Positions 17,818 through 29,953 are shown, counted from the stretch's first letter. The stretch is DNA of 64,000 nucleotides from Mycoplasma sp. Bg2 (GCA_001641225.1 LSMY01000002.1:135843-199842), one strand, 5' to 3'. Program-made: numbers and translations. Notes: generated from the sequence alone by a model not told the origin.

Positions 17818-20262
17818 TTATTTTCTTTTAGCTTCGACTATTTTTGCTTTTGCAATAAGAACATCATATTTCTCTTTTGCTTTTGTTTTTTTTATAGCTG
17901 AATAATCTACAAAATCATTTTTTAAAGCTTTTATTTTGCTATTTAAAATTAGAATCTTGTCATCTGAACCAACTTTTTCATTTAATCTATCAATTTTCAA
18001 TTTTAAATTATCAATTTTTATTGTATTTTTTCTTTCTTTCATAAGAACAAGATTATCTGATTTTTCATTTACTCTTACAGATTTATTTAATAATTTTTGT
18101 TGTTTTACTAATGATCTTAATTCAGTATTAATTGTTTTAATTCTTTTTTTATTTTCAGAAATAATTGGATTATGTTTATTTTCTTTACCTTCTAATTTAT
18201 TTTTTAAAATAAGATTAAATTTTTCATCAACTAAATCTTTTGAAACTTTATAATTTTTAAAACCTTTTTTAACATGAATTTGAATATTCATAAAATCAAT
18301 AAATTTATTTTCAAAGTTTTTCTTTTTAATGTTTAGAACATTAAATTCTTCATTTATTTGATCCAAATTTTTAATTTCCCGACCTTGCTCTTCACTGACA
18401 TCTAATTTCATTTTTATTTCTTTAATTTTTGATTTTAAATCATCATATTCTTTATATTCCCCAGAATTTAATTCTGCTCTTGCTTGTTTTCTTACATCAA
18501 GTAAAACAAAGGGCAGATAACTACAGAAAACAAAAAGAAATACTACTGCTGTTCAAATAAATGATCTTCAATCTTGAGTTGATAAAAATCCTGAAATAAA
18601 GATCGGTGTTGTTCAAGGCAGAAGTATTGTTGTTGGATTTAATCATCCAGCTGCAGTAATTAAGAAAATAAATACTCCAGCAACTGGCATTACAAACATA
18701 AAAGGAATTGCTCATAAAGGATTTAAAATAATAGGCAATCCAAATAATACTGGTTCATTAATTTGAAAAATTCCTGAAGGAGTTGCTACATTAGCAATTG
18801 CTCGATGTTGAGGTGATTTTGAAAATATAAAAATTGCAGTTAATAATGCAATTGTTGCTCCTGCTCCCCCCATCATAAGGAAAGCATTTTCAGTTTGATC
18901 AGTAAATGTAAATAGAAGTCCAGAAGCAATTGCTGCATCAACATCACCATTAAAAGCGGCCAATACTTCAACATTATGTAGCCCGGCAGTAGTTCAAATT
19001 AAAGAAATTACTGGAGCTAAAATATTATTCCCATGAATTCCAAAGAATCAGAAAAAGCCAACTAAAAACATTAGGACAAATACAAATCCAGCAGTATCAG
19101 CAGCATTTTGAACTGGTAAAACAAGAATTGTATTTACAGCATTAATTACATAATATCATTCACCATTAATTACGTATGTTGATGCTCCTTGAACAACAAC
19201 CAATGTTCCTATTGTTCCATCATAGGTATATTTAATATTTACAAAGTTATCTTTACTAGCCAATTGTTCCATATTTATAAGCTGAACATTATCAATTGAA
19301 AAATATGTTGAATTATTTGCTAATAATTGATTAGTAGCCTCAGTTTGAAGATATTGTCAAAGTACTATAGATTCTTCTCCTACTTCTACTTCTCAAATGT
19401 CATTATCTTTACTTAATTCTGCTAAATTATAACTATTATAAAATGTATTATATTGCCCTATATAATAATAAAATTGTGATCCTTCATTAATATTAAGTGT
19501 GGATGTACCATTAAAAACTATTCCATTCTCTTCTAATAAATAATCAAATTGTACATTTATCCCAAAGCTAAAGGTTCCAGCAACTTCTGTTTTACCAAAT
19601 CCAACTCCGTAAGCAAATGCCCCTCAAATTGGTTGTATTAATCCAAAGATCAATACTGTAAAAATAACTGGGAATAACACAGCAAATGAATTTGATACTG
19701 CTGGTGGAACTCCATCAGGCATGTGCACTGAAAATTTACCATTAGAGGCTAGATGATGGAAAATTGTTGGTCCTCCAAGTCCCCCAATCATGGCAAATAA
19801 GATTCCTGTTGAACCAAAAAATCCAGTAGGGGAAAATCATACTACACTAGAAGCTGACCCTGCAGCAACCGGCTGTAGAACTAGAAAACATGCTAGTCCA
19901 ATCCCAGCTCCAGCAATTTTATTGTCTCCATAAGATCCTGATAGAAAGTATCCAAACAGGAAAGCGATATAAATTGAAAAAAATGACATTGTAGCATCTG
20001 TAATTCCAATAAAAACTGGAGATACATAAAATGAGAATTTCATTCAACCAGCTGAACCATTAGCGCCAGTTCAGGTTGCTAATAAGCTATTTCCATCAAC
20101 AATTACTGAATTAATTAGTATTGCAAATGATCCAACAATAATAAAAGGGATAAAAGAAGCAAATCCATCTCTAATTGCAGAAAGATGCTTTTGATTACCA
20201 ACCTTTTGACCAATAACCGCAACTTTTTCTCCGATATTTTCAAATATTTTATTTGAATTCAT
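17818..20262 (-). CDS. PTS lactose/cellobiose-type EIIC with C-terminal coiled coil
   Basis: 814 residues. It is a paralogue of the permease at 360: N-terminus NQKHLSAIRDGFASFIPFII, HMPDGVPPAVSNSF, then after the insert FFGIHGNNILAP and IFQINEPVLFGLPIILNP. Residues ~215-355 form a polar inserted loop whose sequence is poorly shared with the first permease. From about residue 595 to the end is a charged coiled-coil tail of ~220 residues (KSKIKEIKMKLD, RIKTINTELRSLVKQQ). Standard members stop soon after the last membrane helix. It lies between EIIA and EIIB of the same PTS; 136 bases separate it from EIIA. Confidence 0.93.
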
Positions 20263-20398
20263 CTTTTTTCCTTTCTTATAAATTTAATAATTAATAGTCT
20301 TTTTGACTATCTAAATCTTTATTCTATTCAAAATAAAATCTAGATTTATAATTTAATCTTATTTAATTTAGTTTTTTACAGTCTATAGCAAGATCTTT

Positions 20399-20689
20399 TT
20401 AAAAAAGAATTTTTACAAGATTTAATACAGTTTCGGCACTAATCATTTGATCTTCTGCATGTACATATAAAATATCAATTGTAATTGGTGTTTTTACATC
20501 AATTGTTAAACATTTAAAATGCTCTTGACTAGCTAATTTTAAATTTTTTTCTGCTTCTAAAATATGTTTTTTAGCAAGAACATTATTTCCGGCTTTAAAT
20601 TCATTCATTGCTTCAAAAGCTAGTGATTTTGCAACCCCTGAATATGTAATTATCATCATTGATACTTGAGCTAACTCATCTTTTCCCAT
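20399..20689 (-). CDS. PTS lactose/cellobiose-type EIIA
   Basis: 96 residues, the usual three-helix EIIA size. The phospho-His is His77 in ILYVHAEDQMISAE (family consensus HAQDHLM, so two positions differ but the His and Asp remain). AFEAMNEFKAGNN and ILEAEKNLKLASQEH match helices 1 and 2. It takes phosphate from HPr. It is second in the operon, 18 bases after the GH1 stop. Confidence 0.94.
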   Translation of the reverse strand: MGKDELAQVSMMIITYSGVAKSLAFEAMNEFKAGNNVLAKKHILEAEKNLKLASQEHFKCLTIDVKTPITIDILYVHAEDQMISAETVLNLVKILF

Positions 20690-20707
20690 TTCTATTCCTT
20701 TCTTTTC

Positions 20708-22123
20708 TTAATAAGTTTCATCGTCAACTTCTAAAGTATTTGTATTTGCTAGATCTTGGATAAAACTTGCTGATTTTTTAAAAGTTCTTGTTTTAGTTTT
20801 AAGATCAAGTTCAATAAAACCATATCTATTTTTATATGCATTCATTCATGACCAACTGTCAATATATGATCAAGTATGATAGCCAACTAAATTTGAGCCT
20901 TCTTCCAAAGCTTTATGTACTCAATAAAGATGCTCTTTATAGAAATCAATCCGATAATCGTCTTGAATAATTCCATTAACCTTAAATCTATTTTCATCCT
21001 CAACACCCATTCCATTTTCTGAAATATATGTTTTAATATTTCCATAATCTTTTCTTATAAAAGTTAAAATATCATAAATTGCTTTTGGATAAATTTCTCA
21101 TCCACGGTAAATATTCATTCTTTTCCCAACCATATCGAAAGAATTGTATCAATGAGTAAGTGGGGTGACTACACCATCTCAATCAGGAATGTAATCTAAA
21201 GCTTTCACCCTTGCCGGCATATAATAATTGATTCCTAAAATATCAATATTTTGAGTTTTTATTAATTCTATTTCTTCCTTTAAAACATATTCTTCAATTC
21301 ATAATTTTTTTGATTTAAGTTCAGCAACTAAATCCTCTGGAAAAACTCCATGTACAATTGAATCCATAAAAGGAACTCATTGGAAAAGATCAGAAAAGTG
21401 AGCTGCTTCCACATCTTTTGGATGTTTTGATCTTGGAATAGCTGGCGCAATATTTAAAATAATCCCTATTTCACTTTTTAATTTTAATTCTCTGAAAATT
21501 TTTACTACTCTATGATGGGCAACTATCATATTTCACATTGCAAGAATTCCTTTTTTAAAATCATTTATTGCTGGATAATGAAGTCCATATCAGTATTGGC
21601 ACTCTACTGGCACAATTGGTTCATTAAAAGTAAACCAATAATCCACTTTATCACCAAATGCAGTAAAAGCAACTTTTGCATAATGATCAAAATAATCTAA
21701 CATTTTTTTATTCGTTCAACCACCAATATTTTGTAAAAATAATGGAAAGTCAAAATGAGATAATTCAACAAAAATTGTTAAATTTTGTTTCTTCATTTCA
21801 TTTAAAACATTATTATAAAAAACAATTGCTTCCGGATTTATTTTTTTTCCATCAGGAAGTAATCTTGCTCAAGAAATTGAAATTCTTAAAGAATTAAGTT
21901 TTAAATCATGTGCCAGTTTTAAATCTCCTTGATATTCTTCGTAAAAATTATTTTGTGAATATTGTTGATTAAAAAATCTATTTTTACTTTCAGCAAAAAA
22001 TTTGTCCCATGTTGTGGTAGTTTTACCACCTCGATGATCATTATGCCCATTTGGTTCTGTTTGCTCTGCTGAAGTGCCTGAACCTCAAAAGAAATTATTA
22101 GGAAATTTTAATACCTTTTTCAT
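20708..22123 (-). CDS. 6-phospho-beta-glucosidase (GH1), paralogue
   Basis: 471 residues, colinear with the enzyme at 14371. Acid/base Glu168 (WFTFNEP), nucleophile Glu369 (YISENGMGV), C-terminal SYIDSWSWMNAYKNRYGF. It heads the operon with EIIA, EIIC and EIIB, so the sugar-6-phosphate delivered by that PTS is its likely substrate. A conserved 36-bp element and a 14-base homopolymer lie upstream. The two GH1 copies differ at many scattered positions, so the duplication is not recent or the copies have specialised. Confidence 0.95.
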
Positions 22124-22161
22124 ATATGCCCCTTTTTATTTATGTACAAAACTATTATTTC

Positions 22162-22175
22162 TTTTTTTTTTTTTT
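22162..22175 (-). repeat. Homopolymer tract (14 A on the coding strand)
   Basis: Fourteen T on the plus strand between the conserved element and the GH1 start. It occupies the same position as the 16-base tract at 15827. Confidence 0.75.
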
Positions 22176-22186
22176 GTTCCTTAGGG

Positions 22187-22222
22187 CTTTACTAAGATAT
22201 ACATGTAAGGGGATGTATATAC
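22187..22222 (-). promoter_or_regulatory. Conserved upstream element of GH1-PTS operon, operator-like
   Basis: Identical over 36 bases to 15854-15889, with the same ATATACAT/ATGTATAT inverted repeat around GTAAGGGG. On the minus strand it is about 65-100 bases upstream of the GH1 ATG, where a promoter or operator is expected. Just after it, CTTAG and CTAAG can also pair. Conservation at both loci implies shared control of the two GH1 transcription units. Confidence 0.6.
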
Positions 22223-22318
22223 AAAAAATGAAGATATTAATAACTAAAAAATGATTTTTTTGACAAAAATAAATAATCAAAAATATATTTCAATACTATA
22301 ATCCAACATTTAAAGAAA

Positions 22319-22343
22319 AACTCTACTATTAAAAAGTAGAGTT
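22319..22343 (-). terminator. Terminator of the dnaG/rpoD/trmK unit
   Basis: AACTCTACT and AGTAGAGTT pair (9 bp) around a 7-base loop. On the minus strand the hairpin is followed by TTTTTCTTT and lies 45 bases past the trmK stop. The remaining 22223-22318 stretch is AT-rich without a visible gene. Confidence 0.85.
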
Positions 22344-22388
22344 AGTAAAAATATTGTTATCTAAAAAGGGTGACTATTTTTTTAGTAT

Positions 22389-23057
22389 CTATTTAATTTT
22401 TATATTAATTTGTCTTCAAGCCAAAGTGTCTTGATATTCTTGTGCTCGTTTTTGGTATTCTTTTTTATTACTTTTATGATATAAATCTTGATAGAAATTT
22501 ACTTTTTTTTCATAGTAATTTGTTACTTCTTGTGAATTATCAAAAATTAATTTTGGTCCCACCTGTAACTGAGTTTTAGTTAATTTTTCTTTTTTTGAAT
22601 TAAATACTGCAACAATTATTAAATTATCAACTTTTTTCTCAACCATGATCATTTCATTAACAATAGTAAAATTATTTTTAACTAAATTTTTACGCAAATT
22701 TAACTGATTATTTGTTGGATGTAAAATTAATTTACCCTTAAAGTGTTTTTTATCGATTATTTCAGCAATAGTTCCCCCGCCAAGCCCCGCAATTATGATT
22801 ACATCATAAATGTTTGGGTCTAAATTATTAAGGCCGTCATTTAGAATTAATTTTATTTTTCCTTCAAGTCCAACTTCAATAAGATTTTCTTTTGCAATTG
22901 CAAGTGGATTTGGATTAATATCTAAGGCAGCAATATCTTTGGTTATTCCATTTTGATAAAGAAAAATTGGTACAAAACAATGGTCTGTACCAATATCAAG
23001 AACTTTTGCATTAGCTTCAACTAATGATGAAATTAATTTAATTCTTTTTGAAGTCAT
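22389..23057 (-). CDS. trmK: tRNA (adenine22-N1)-methyltransferase TrmK
   Basis: 222 residues. SAM-dependent Rossmann methyltransferase that modifies A22 of tRNAs. Motif I VLDIGTDHCFVPI, motif II ALDINPNPLAIAKENL and the TrmK-specific IIAGLGGGTIAEII and LILHPTNNQ are present. The C-terminus is a coiled coil (NYYEKKVNFYQDLYHK). The true end is TAG 22389-22391, after a TGA Trp codon. It sits 3 bases after rpoD, as in many Firmicutes. Confidence 0.93.
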
Positions 23058-23060
23058 AGT

Positions 23061-24530
23061 TTACTCATCAACAATAAAATGTTGTAGATCTTTTCTTGCT
23101 TTATCTTTAATTTTTTTCATTGCTTTAGATTCGATTTGTCTAATTCTTTCTCTAGTAACTTCGAATCTTTCGCCAATTTCTTCAAGTGTTTGTCTAGAAC
23201 CAATTACATCTGAATTAGCTTCTAGTCCATTTCTTAATCTAATTACTTCAACTTCTCTTGGATTTAGATATTTTGGAAGAATTTTATTTATTTTAGCAAT
23301 GATTTCTTTATTTCTTGCAAAATCATCTGGAACAGTTACTTTTTTATCTTCAATGAAATCATAAAGAAATGATTCTCCCTCTGATCTTATTGATTTATCA
23401 AGTGAAGTAGGATCAATATTAATTAATCTTATTTGATTAATTTTATTTGCAGTAAATCCTTCTCCCATTGCAACTGCTAATTCTTCATCAGTTGGTAATC
23501 TTCCATACTCTTGATTTAGATCACGAGTAACTTTTGCAAGTTTGTTAATGGTTTCAACCATGTGCACTGGAATTCTTACAATTCTAGCTTGATCAGCAAT
23601 TGCTCTAGTAATTGATTGGCGAATTCACCATGTAGCATATGTGGAAACTTTAAATCCTTTTTTATAATCATATTTATTTATTGCTCTAATAAGGCCATTA
23701 TTTCCTTCAGAAATTAAATCTGGAAAGGGAAGTCCTCTAGTTTTATATTTTTTAGCAATATTAATAACTAATCTTAAATTTCTTTTAATAAGAATATTTT
23801 TTGCTTCAATTGCTTCTTCTTTTTGAAGTGGAGTTGCTTTTTCAGATTCTCCTTCTTCCATTTTGATTGCTAAAGCAATTTCTTGATCATGATTTAGAAG
23901 AACACCAAATTTTCCAACTTGACGCATGTATCATTTAATTTGATCATTAGTATCAGAAAGTTCAATGTTATCAAGGTCTTTATCAGAAATTTGTTCTAAT
24001 TCTTCCATGATATCTTCTTCGTCTTCCTCATATTCTTCTTCGACATCATTTCCGAGTAATTCAGATTCTAATTCTCCCATAGTTTCATTAAGAGTTGTTT
24101 TATCAACATATTCTTTTGTTACTATTTTTTTCTTAATTAAAAATGAAAAAAAGTCTTCAAGTTCATCATCATCAATAAAAATATTTAGTTTTCCTAAAAT
24201 ATCAAAAACTTCTTCACTTGAAAATTCAGTTTTATCTTCAACTTTAAGTCTTTTTGAAAGAATAGAAACCAAATCTTTATATTTTATTTCTAAATTAGCT
24301 TGGACTTGTTTTTGTTCAAGAGTTAAAGGAACTACAACAGTATTTTTTTTACTTACTGTAGTTTTTTGTTTTTTTATTTTATTAGTTTTTTGGGGTGCTG
24401 CAGACTTTGAGTTATTTTTAGTAGCAGTCTTTTCAATTTTCTTTTTAGAATTTAATCTATTTTTTGCTTTAGTTAGCGTTTTTTCTTTTTTGGTTTTGTT
24501 TTTTACTTCAATATCTTTTTTATTTACCAT
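23061..24530 (-). CDS. rpoD: RNA polymerase sigma factor RpoD (sigma-A)
   Basis: 489 residues. Primary sigma factor. Residues 1-75 are a lysine-rich low-complexity leader (KKEKTLTKAKNRLNSKK, KTNKIKKQKTTVSKK). A region 1.1-like helical domain and an acidic linker (DVEEEYEEDEEDIMEE) follow. Regions 2.1-2.4: KKYKTRGLPFPDLISEGNNG, YKKGFKVSTYATWWIRQSI. Region 3: RIPVHMVETINKLAK. Region 4: REVEVIRLRNG, TLEEIGERFEVTRERIRQIE. Two adjacent Trp codons in region 2 are involved in promoter melting, one being TGA. It is downstream of dnaG in the classical macromolecular-synthesis arrangement, with a 112-base gap. Confidence 0.96.
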
Positions 24531-24642
24531 ATTTGGGTTTAACTTTATTATTATAACACATGAAAATTGTATTATATTAGTAACTAGTTAGTTTTTAAGC
24601 TCATTTTAAATTTATAGTAAATAAAAAAGATAAATCAAGAAT

Positions 24643-26502
24643 TTATAATTTACGCATTGTTTTGGTTAAAAAGATGACTTGTTCACTATCACCAGAATTT
24701 TTTGCTTCTTGAATTTTGGCAAGTAATTGCATTTTTTGGATTTGTTTATGATTTAATTCCAATTTTTGCACTATTTCTTTTCCTTCTTGAATTAAAAATT
24801 GATTAATTTTATTCTCTTGCTCGTCAATTTTAAGAATAGTTTTAAACTGTGCTTGTTCTTCTTCTGAAAGTTTTTTCATAATTAGACTAATATCTACCTT
24901 TTTATTTGTAGAATAATTAGTTGAAAGTAATCCAAAAATCTTTTTACAAAATGGATCTTCAAAAACATAATTTAATTTGTTTAGTTCGGAAAAAATTTCA
25001 AAATTTAAAGAAGCAATTTTAATAATTCTTTGTTCATCAAGTAAAGACTGGCTATTTTTAAAGACTTGATTTGTTGTTTTTGTAGGATCATCTTGATATT
25101 CATCAAAGGGAATTGTTGCTTGTTCAACCATAGCACTAACTCAAGAATCATTACTAGATGAACCATTTGAATAAGAATTTTGATTACTTGTTAATTGTTT
25201 AATTTTATTTTCCTCAGCTAATTTTTTAAATTGACTTTCAAGTACAACTTTATCAATTGCATAATTACTTGCAAGATCATTAATATAAAAACTAGTTGCT
25301 AAATCGTCATCAACATTTACTAAAAGCTCTAGAAATTTACGAATAAGTTCAAAATCAATGGAATTTTTATCAACAGATTGATAAAGTTGTTTTTTATAGA
25401 AATCTATGAATTTAATTGCTTTACTTAAATCTTTTAAAATTTCTTCTTTACTTTTAAGTTTAATATATTCATCAATGTCTTTTGCATCAGTAAATTCCAT
25501 AACAAATAAATCAAATTTTTCTTTTAGTAAATTTTTACCCGTTTTAATGGTAGTATTAATTCCCGGAACATCATTATCAAAAGCTAAAATAAGTTTATGA
25601 GTAAGTGCTTTTAGTAAAGATAAATGTTGACTTGTAAAAGCTGTTCCCATTGTTGCAATTACATTGGAAATTCCAATTTTTTCAAAAGCAACTACATCCA
25701 TAAATCCTTCAACAATAACTCCATATGATTTTAAGGAAATTTGTGATTGAGCATTATGGAAGTTATACATGACATTTGATTTTTTAAATGCTTTTGTATC
25801 TGGAGTATTTAAATATTTTGCATATTTAGATTTAGCAATAATTCTTCCGGAAAAACCAATTGCTTTTCCATAAGCATCTCTTATTGGGAACATTAAACGA
25901 TTAATAAAATAATCTTGCAGCTTTCCTTCATAGTTTTTAACAAGACCTGTTTTAACTATTTCTTCTTCTTTGTACCCTTTTTTAAGTAAGAAAGCTACTA
26001 AAGAACTATTTTTATCAGCATAACCAATTTCAAATTTATCAATTAAGTTTTCAGTTAACTCACGTTTTTTAATATATTCATGAATTGAATTATTAGAACT
26101 TAAAAATTCTTCAAGATTATATTTATAAAAAATTATTGCTTCTTCATTAATCTTATAAATTAATTCCAATTCTGGATCAAGTGGTTTTACTTTATATTCC
26201 GTAAGATAATCATGTCAATTAACATCAGCTTTTTCAGCAACTTCTTTTAAGGCATCAATAAAAGAAATTCCCTTATAATTTTTTACAAAAGTAATTCCGT
26301 TTCCACCAGCTCCACAGGAAAAACATTTAAATATTCCTTTGGCAGGTGAAACAGACATTGAAGGATTAGTATCTTGGTGAAAAGGACAAAGACCAATGTA
26401 GTTATTTCCTTTTTTTTCTAAATGAATATAATCAGAAATAATTTGGTCGATTGTCATTTTTTGATTAATAATATTTATTAATTCTTCTAGTTTAGATTGC
26501 AT
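24643..26502 (-). CDS. dnaG: DNA primase
   Basis: 619 residues from ATG 26500-26502. Makes RNA primers at the replication fork. N-terminal zinc domain CPFHQDTNPSMSVSP...FKCFSCGAGG; RNA-polymerase core (GFSGRIIAKSKYAKYLNTP); Toprim motifs VEGFMDVVAFEKIG and FDNDVPG; the C-terminal ~200 residues form the poorly conserved helicase-binding domain. A TTG two codons upstream is in frame, but the ATG is preferred. The start overlaps the end of glyS by 11 bases, so the genes are coupled. Confidence 0.95.
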
Positions 26503-27856
26503 TTTCAATAATATATTTTTTAATTTCTTTAATTTGAACTCTTGATTGCTTCATGCTATCTCGATGTCTAATAGTAACTTCATTGGTTGCTTCACTATCA
26601 AAGTCATAAGTAATTACAAACGGAGTTCCAATTTGATCTTGTTTACGATATCTTTTCCCAATTGAACCACTTTTTGCATAAATGATTGGTCCCAATTTTG
26701 CTTGTAGCAAGTCAGAAAAGAGTTTATGGGCTTCTTTATCTAATTTATTTGTTAAGGGAGCTATGGCAGCCTTATAAGGTGCCAAAGCATAAGGAAGTTG
26801 TAAAACGAGTCGTATAGTTTTATCTTCTAGTTCTTCTTCAACCAAATGATCATTAATTAAAGCAAAAAGTAATCTTTCCACTCCCATTGAGGTTTCAATT
26901 ACATGAGGATAGAAATTTTGTTTAGTAAGTGGATCAATATAAGAAAGCTTTTCATTTGAATTTTTATCATGTGTTTTTAAATCAAAATCTGTTCGATTTG
27001 CAAGTCCTAGTAATTCTGCTCAACCAAAAGGAAATTTATATTCAAAGTCATATGTTTTTTTTGAATAATGAGCAAGTTCATCTTTTGGAACATCAATTTC
27101 TTTAATATTTTCTTTTTTAAGTTTTAAATCTTTTTCAAGGTAATGATGAATTTTTTGCAAATAGAAAGCAAATCATTTTTCTGTTTCTTCTTCTTTACAA
27201 AAAAATTCTAATTCTAATTGTTCGAATTCTTTTGTCCGAAAAATAAAGTTTCCTGGCGTTACTTCATTTCGAAAAGCTTTTCCAATTTGACCAATACCAA
27301 AAGGAATTTTAGGACTAAATGAATCCATAATATTTTTAAAATTAACAAAAACTCCTTGAGCAGTTTCGGGACGTAAATAAACATCTTCTTCTGCTTCTCC
27401 AGTTTTTGAATTAGACATCTTAAACATTAAATCAAAAGAGCGGACATTTGTTCAATTACTTTTATTACAAACCGGACAATTAATCTTTCTAATTAATAAA
27501 GACATTTCTTCATAACTTAATTTGCTTGTTTTAATGTGTTCTACATTTTCAAGTAATTCATCTGCTTTAAATCTTGAATTACACTCTTTGCAGTCAACCA
27601 TTGGATCATTAAATTTTCCTAAATGTCCAGAAGCAGCTCAAACTTGAGAATTCAAAATTATTCCTGAATCAAGATGAAAAATATTTTCTTGTTGGTCAAC
27701 AAAAAAACTTTTTCAACTATCTTTAATATTATCTTTAAGGATTGTTCCAAGTGGCCCATAATCCCATGAATTAGCTAATCCGCCATATATATCTGAACCT
27801 GGATAAATAAATCCTCGTTCTTTTAAAAATGCTACTATTTCTTTTGTTTCTTTCAT
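26492..27856 (-). CDS. glyS: Glycyl-tRNA synthetase (eukaryote/archaea-type, alpha2)
   Basis: 454 residues. Class II synthetase of the single-chain homodimer type. Motifs: FIYPGSDIYGGLANSWDYGP at the N-terminus, zinc-like VDCKECNSRFKADE and NCPVCNKSN, motif 2 GKAFRNEVTPGNFIFRTKEF, motif 3 TSMGVERLL and the anticodon-binding C-terminus (LPYALAPYKAAIAPL). It lies between recO (upstream) and dnaG (downstream), a common mollicute/Firmicute order. Confidence 0.95.
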
Positions 27857-27875
27857 AATCTAATTTTACCTTTTG

Positions 27876-28595
27876 TTAAATATTTTTTAGTAAATAAGTG
27901 TCAATTCCCATTTCATTATATAAAAAATTACCAAAAATATCTTTTAATAATATTTCTTGATCTGGGTTAAAAACAATTGTTGCTGTATCTTCTACATGTT
28001 TTATTTTTACAATAGTGATAATTTTTTTAAGTAAATCAACATCGATGGAAGCAATTCTTTCTTCTTTTGCACAACTAGCACATAGTAACCCGCCCATTTT
28101 TAAGGAAAATGAATCAATATGAGCTCTTGTTTTACATTTAGCACAAGCAGTAACATCAATTTTGATATTTTCTTCAGCTAATAATTTAATTAATAGATAA
28201 ATTATTGAACTCAAAAAAATAATATGATAATTTATTTTATCTAATATATATGTATAAATTGCAAAAATTTCTTGATTAACACGTTTGAAATCTTTAATTA
28301 CTGCATACAAAAAATTAACTAGGTTAATTTCACGGTTATCTTTGTAAAGAGTTTGTTGTTCTAATGTTGCTCTTTTTAATCTTCCCGAATAAGGAAACAT
28401 TGAATTTTGAAAATATTCAATTTCAACAAAAGAAAAAGGTTGCAAAGCAGCTTTATTTTTAGAATGAGGAGAATTTAGACCATTAGATTTTAAAGTAACA
28501 ATTCTTCCATCCTCAATAAATAAAGTTACCAATGAATCATCATTGTTAAAATCTCTGATATTTAAAACAATTGCTTTATTATTTAATTCATCCAT
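27876..28595 (-). CDS. recO: DNA repair protein RecO
   Basis: 239 residues. RecFOR pathway mediator that helps load RecA on SSB-coated DNA. N-terminal OB fold (NKAIVLNIRDFNNDDSLVTLF, GLNSPHSKNKAALQPFSFVE). A C-terminal four-cysteine zinc motif (CAKCKTRAH...LLCASC) matches Gram-positive RecO. Spacing to the next gene, glyS, is 19 bases, and to era upstream 40 bases. Confidence 0.92.
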   Translation of the reverse strand: MDELNNKAIVLNIRDFNNDDSLVTLFIEDGRIVTLKSNGLNSPHSKNKAALQPFSFVEIEYFQNSMFPYSGRLKRATLEQQTLYKDNREINLVNFLYAVIKDFKRVNQEIFAIYTYILDKINYHIIFLSSIIYLLIKLLAEENIKIDVTACAKCKTRAHIDSFSLKMGGLLCASCAKEERIASIDVDLLKKIITIVKIKHVEDTATIVFNPDQEILLKDIFGNFLYNEMGIDTYLLKNI

Positions 28596-28635
28596 AACAA
28601 TAGATTAACATTTAATTTTTAAACTAAATATTAAT

Positions 28636-29514
28636 TTAAATTTCTTTAAGAATAGATTCTTTATTTTGTCAATCTTTTCTAACTTTAACAAAAAGATCAA
28701 GATAAATTTTTTTGTTAAAATAAGTTTCTAATTCTTGTCTTGCTTCTCTTCCAATTTTTTTAAGTTTTTCTCCATCTTTTCCAATGATAATTTTTTTATG
28801 ATTTTCTCTTCCAATAATTATTTCTGCAAAAATAGAAATAACATTGGGTTTATGTTCAATGCTTTCTACATGAACAAAAACATCGTAAGGAATTTCTTCA
28901 TTAAAATTAAAAAGAATTTTTTCTCTGATAATTTCACTTATATAAAACTCATCTGAATTTTCATGAATTTGATCTTTATCAAAATAACGGATATCTTTTG
29001 GTAAATCAAGTTTTATTTCTTCAATTAAATGCTCAACATTTAATGATTTAAGAGCAGAAGTAGGAATTATTTTTTCAAATAATTCTTTATGCCCTAGTTT
29101 AGAAACATATTCCATTACTTCTTCTTTGTTTTTTGCTTTATCAACTTTTGTTAACACTAAATATTTTTTAGGATGCATATTTGCAAAGAAATTAATTGTT
29201 TGTAAATAATCTTGATCAAGTTGTTTCCAAAAGGGAAGTAAATATAAAATAATTTCTACTCCAACTAAACTTTCTGAAATAGATTTTCGCATTTTTTCAT
29301 CAAGACGATTTTTAGATTCTAAAAATCCTGGTGTATCAACAAAAACTATCTGGGAATCATCATCATTATAAATTCCCCGAATTTGATTTCTAGTGGTATT
29401 TTTTTTGGGTGTTGCAATGGCAATTTTGTAACCAATGATTGAATTTAATAAAGTTGATTTTCCGACATTAGGTTTTCCAACAATGGTAACAAAACCAAAT
29501 TTATATTTTTGCAT
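28636..29514 (-). CDS. era: GTPase Era
   Basis: 292 residues. Ribosome-assembly GTPase acting on 16S rRNA. G1 IVGKPNVGKSTLLN, G2 region KKNTTRNQIRGI, G3 VDTPGF, G4 LTKVDK, then a C-terminal KH domain (IIIGKDGEKLKKIGREARQE). The chosen start is ATG 29512-29514, which gives MQKYKFGFVTIVG, the usual Era N-terminus, behind a GGAGAAG site. An in-frame ATG at 29541 would add 9 residues inside cdd. The gene runs through a TGA Trp to TAA at 28636. Confidence 0.95.
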
Positions 29515-29515
29515 C

Positions 29516-29914
29516 TTAGATTTCTTCTCCAGAAAATCCATCTAAAAGCAGATCATTAATTTTTTCAATTTTAACTTCATCATTGTTGTTATAAATAAAT
29601 ACTTTTGCTTTTGCATTTGAGGCTTCAAAAATTACTTGGCGACAAACTCCGCAAGGAGTTGCAAACATTTCTTTATCCATACGATTGTTAGACCCAAGGA
29701 CATGAACTTCTTTAACATCTCCTCATTTTAACCCTTTTGTAATTGCTGAAAAAATTGCATTTCTTTCTGCGCAAATTGTAGGGGTAAAAGTTGAAGTTTC
29801 AACATTAACTCCAGCATATTTTTTGCCATTATTATCAATAACAATTGCAGCAACCTTAAATTGAGAATAAGGTGAATGTGATTTTTCTAGTAATTTTTTT
29901 AGCTCTTCATACAT
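29516..29914 (-). CDS. cdd: Cytidine deaminase
   Basis: 132 residues. Converts cytidine to uridine in pyrimidine salvage, feeding uridine kinase (40725). Zinc/catalytic motifs TICAERNAIFSAI and TPCGVCRQVI; substrate motif SHSPYSQFKVAAIV. It sits one base upstream of era, as in other mollicutes and Firmicutes. Confidence 0.95.
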
Positions 29915-29953
29915 TTTAAATTCTCCTTTTTTTAATGTAATTAATAAAAATAT

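Noticed and set aside
23965..24591. A 208-residue Ser/Phe-rich plus-strand frame
   Set aside because: It is opposite the lysine/glutamate-rich start of rpoD; low-complexity antisense reading explains it.
29516..29541. Earlier start for era at ATG 29541
   Set aside because: It would lie inside cdd; ATG 29514 has the better ribosome site and gives the usual Era N-terminus.
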